Shown piece by piece: positions 51,508 to 53,113 of a stretch of DNA of 53,113 nt (its first letter is position 1; each line of letters opens with the position of its first letter). The stretch comes from Chromatiaceae bacterium (GTDB lineage: Bacteria > Pseudomonadota > Gammaproteobacteria > Chromatiales > Chromatiaceae): positions 1 to 53,113 of the forward strand of contig PWTO01000247.1 of NCBI GenBank assembly GCA_003562815.1, in the 5' to 3' direction. The notes beneath the pieces are model-generated. The model was not told where the DNA came from. It saw only the letters and a list, made by a program, of their open reading frames with translations, and made no database searches. Made by a program: the position numbers and the translations under genes.

Positions 51508-52992
51508 TCAAAATCGCGGCAGCTCGGGAAACTTAAGCTCCCCACGATGCACATGCATGGCGCCGAACTCCGCGCAGCGGTGCAGGGTCGGCACCGCCTT
51601 GCCCGGATTCAGCAACCCCTTCGGATCGAACGCCGCCTTCACCGCGTGCATCTGACTCAGCTCCGCGCTGTTGAACTGCACACACATCTGATTCAGCTTC
51701 TCGACACCGACGCCGTGCTCACCGGTCACGGTGCCGCCGACCTTGACGCACAGCTCGAGGATCTCGCCGCCAAGCGCTTCGGCCTTCTCCAGCTCCCCGG
51801 GGTGGTTCGCATCGTAAAGGATCAGCGGGTGCAGATTGCCATCGCCGGCATGGAACACATTCGCCACCGCCAGCCCAGAGGCCGCCGACAGCTCGGCGAT
51901 GCGATTCAGCACCGGCCCCAGCTCGCGCCGTGGAATGGTGCCGTCCATGCAGTAATAGTCCGGCGAGATCCGCCCCACGGCTGGAAACGCTGCCTTGCGT
52001 CCCTTCCAGAAGCGCAAGCGCTCGGCATCATCGGCCGCCGTGCGCACCTGCGTTGCACCGGCGCCGAGCAGCAGTTCACGCACCCGCATCACATCGACCG
52101 ACACCTCGGCGTTGAAGCCATCGAGTTCGCAGATCAAGATCGCCGCCGCGTCCACCGGATAGCCGGCATGCACGAAGGCCTCGGCGGCGCGAATCGCTGG
52201 GTTATCCATCATCTCCAGCCCCGCCGGGATGATGCCGGCCCCAATGATCTCGGCCACCGCTGCCCCGGCGCGCTCGACGCGATCGAACGAGGCCAGCAGC
52301 GCCTGCGCCCGCTCCGGCTTCGGCAACAGCTTCACCGTGACCTCGACGATAATGCCGAGCATCCCCTCCGAGCCAGTCATCAGCGCCAGCAGATCGAGTC
52401 CCGGCGAATCCAGCGCCTCCGCGCCGACCTCGAACAGCTCGCCCTCAACGCTCACCAGCGTCAGCTTGAGGATATTGTGCACCGTCAGCCCGTATTTCAG
52501 GCAGTGCACCCCGCCCGAGTTCTCGGCCACATTGCCGCCAATCGAGCAGGCGATCTGCGATGAGGGGTCTGGTGCGTAATAGAGTCCATGCGGCGCTGCG
52601 GCTTCGCTGATCGCCAGATTGCGCACCCCTGGCTGCACCCGCGCCATGCGGTTGGCCGGATCGATCTTGATGATCCGATTGAACTTCGCCAGCGACAGCA
52701 ACACCCCATCGGCCACTGGCAGCGCACCACCGGACAGCCCCGTGCCGGCTCCGCGCGCCACGACCGGCACTTCCAGCCGATGGCACAGGCGCATGATCGC
52801 CTGCACCTGCGCCAGCGTCTGCGGCAGCGCCACCACCAGCGGTCGCTGCTGAAAGGCGCTCAACCCATCGCACTCATAAGGCGCCAGCTCCGCCTCGGTC
52901 GCGAGCACGCTTGCCGCTGGCAGCAACCGACGCAGCTCGGCGATGATCTCGGGCTTTGGATGCAGGGGGCGTTCGTCTGGGATTCTGGACAT
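51508..52992 (-). CDS. glcD: Glycolate oxidase subunit GlcD
   Basis: A 494-residue FAD-linked (VAO-fold) oxidase. FAD motifs are VARGAGTGLSGGALPVADGVLLSL and CSIGGNVAENSGGVHCLKYG; the C-terminal catalytic region has YYCMDGTIPRRELGPVL, NVFHAGDGNLHPLILYD and GGTVTGEHGVGVEKL. It oxidises glycolate, which in Calvin-cycle bacteria comes from rubisco oxygenase activity. It is the first gene of glcD-glcE-glcF, all tightly spaced on the minus strand. Confidence 0.95.
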   Translation of the reverse strand: MSRIPDERPLHPKPEIIAELRRLLPAASVLATEAELAPYECDGLSAFQQRPLVVALPQTLAQVQAIMRLCHRLEVPVVARGAGTGLSGGALPVADGVLLSLAKFNRIIKIDPANRMARVQPGVRNLAISEAAAPHGLYYAPDPSSQIACSIGGNVAENSGGVHCLKYGLTVHNILKLTLVSVEGELFEVGAEALDSPGLDLLALMTGSEGMLGIIVEVTVKLLPKPERAQALLASFDRVERAGAAVAEIIGAGIIPAGLEMMDNPAIRAAEAFVHAGYPVDAAAILICELDGFNAEVSVDVMRVRELLLGAGATQVRTAADDAERLRFWKGRKAAFPAVGRISPDYYCMDGTIPRRELGPVLNRIAELSAASGLAVANVFHAGDGNLHPLILYDANHPGELEKAEALGGEILELCVKVGGTVTGEHGVGVEKLNQMCVQFNSAELSQMHAVKAAFDPKGLLNPGKAVPTLHRCAEFGAMHVHRGELKFPELPRF

Positions 52993-53046
52993 CAGGCGTT
53001 ATCTGTCGGCTTCACGCGATCCTCATGACCGAATTGTTCTTGGTTT

Positions 53047-53113
53047 ATGGGGCGCCCAATGCCAGATTTCCAGACGGCTGTTGACGAGCAACGGTCGATG
53101 CGGGATCGTCGCG
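53047..53113 (+). CDS. Possible 5' end of a gene running off the window
   Basis: An ATG at 53047 (or the in-frame ATG at 53059) opens a frame that stays open to the edge (RPMPDFQTAVDEQRSMRDRR). It is divergent from glcD, where a regulator gene might be expected. There is too little sequence to recognise a family, and no clear ribosome site is seen. Confidence 0.25.
   Translation, partial: MGRPMPDFQTAVDEQRSMRDRR

Overview
The window comes from a GC-rich gammaproteobacterial phototroph, most likely a purple sulfur bacterium (Chromatiales/Chromatiaceae). The support is a bacteriochlorophyll/reaction-centre superoperon, LH2-type antenna genes, a PpsR/CrtJ regulator with its operators, and gammaproteobacterial housekeeping genes (tmcA, ygfX, glcDEF, priA, valS). 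Genus cannot be fixed from the sequence alone.

Layout. (1) 1-2035 is an accessory edge: the 3' part of an adenine methylase gene, a PaeR7I/XhoI-type restriction endonuclease gene, three integron attC-like boundaries (one complete, two 5' halves), a cassette gene broken by two amber codons, and an orphan hicB. (2) 2056-11172 is housekeeping: a sucrose-phosphatase-like HAD protein, galE, an IS200/IS605-like remnant, ygfX, mgtE, an RsmF-type methylase, argE and tmcA. (3) 11190-26584 is a minus-strand photosynthesis superoperon read bchF-bchN-bchB-bchH-bchL-bchM-lhaA-puhA-puhB-puhC-puhE, followed by hemN-bchJ, which has its own FNR-like site. (4) 27027-30854 holds ppsR, bchG and bchP on the plus strand, divergent from bchF across a shared symmetric promoter/operator. 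(5) 31022-32184 is a duplicated LH2 beta-alpha antenna operon preceded by three TGT-N12-ACA PpsR-type operators. (6) 32397-43089 is mixed: sixA, priA, an HNH-fructosamine kinase-orphan 2-oxoacid:ferredoxin oxidoreductase beta operon, rlpA, a haem protein, a protoporphyrinogen-oxidase-like flavoprotein, a 2OG-Fe(II) oxygenase, an ankyrin lipoprotein and an SDR. (7) 43149-52992 holds ppdK, valS and the glycolate oxidase operon glcDEF.

How it works together. HemN supplies protoporphyrinogen without O2. BchH and BchM insert Mg and methylate, BchNBL reduces ring D in the dark, BchJ and BchF act on vinyl groups, and BchG/BchP attach and reduce the tail. PuhA, the Puh assembly factors and LhaA build the reaction centre-LH1 core, and the LH2 genes supply peripheral antenna. 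PpsR operators at bchF/ppsR and at the antenna genes, plus an FNR-like box at hemN, suggest redox and oxygen control. glcDEF and ppdK fit a Calvin-cycle autotroph that recycles 2-phosphoglycolate and makes PEP. bchD/bchI, puf, crt, bchE/acsF, bchCXYZ and LH1 genes are outside the window.

No wholly unknown multi-gene system is evident. The best leads are the relic integron edge, the operator architecture of the two photosynthesis promoters, a pentapeptide-like insert in RsmF, the haem protein-flavoprotein-oxygenase cluster, and the orphan KorB operon.
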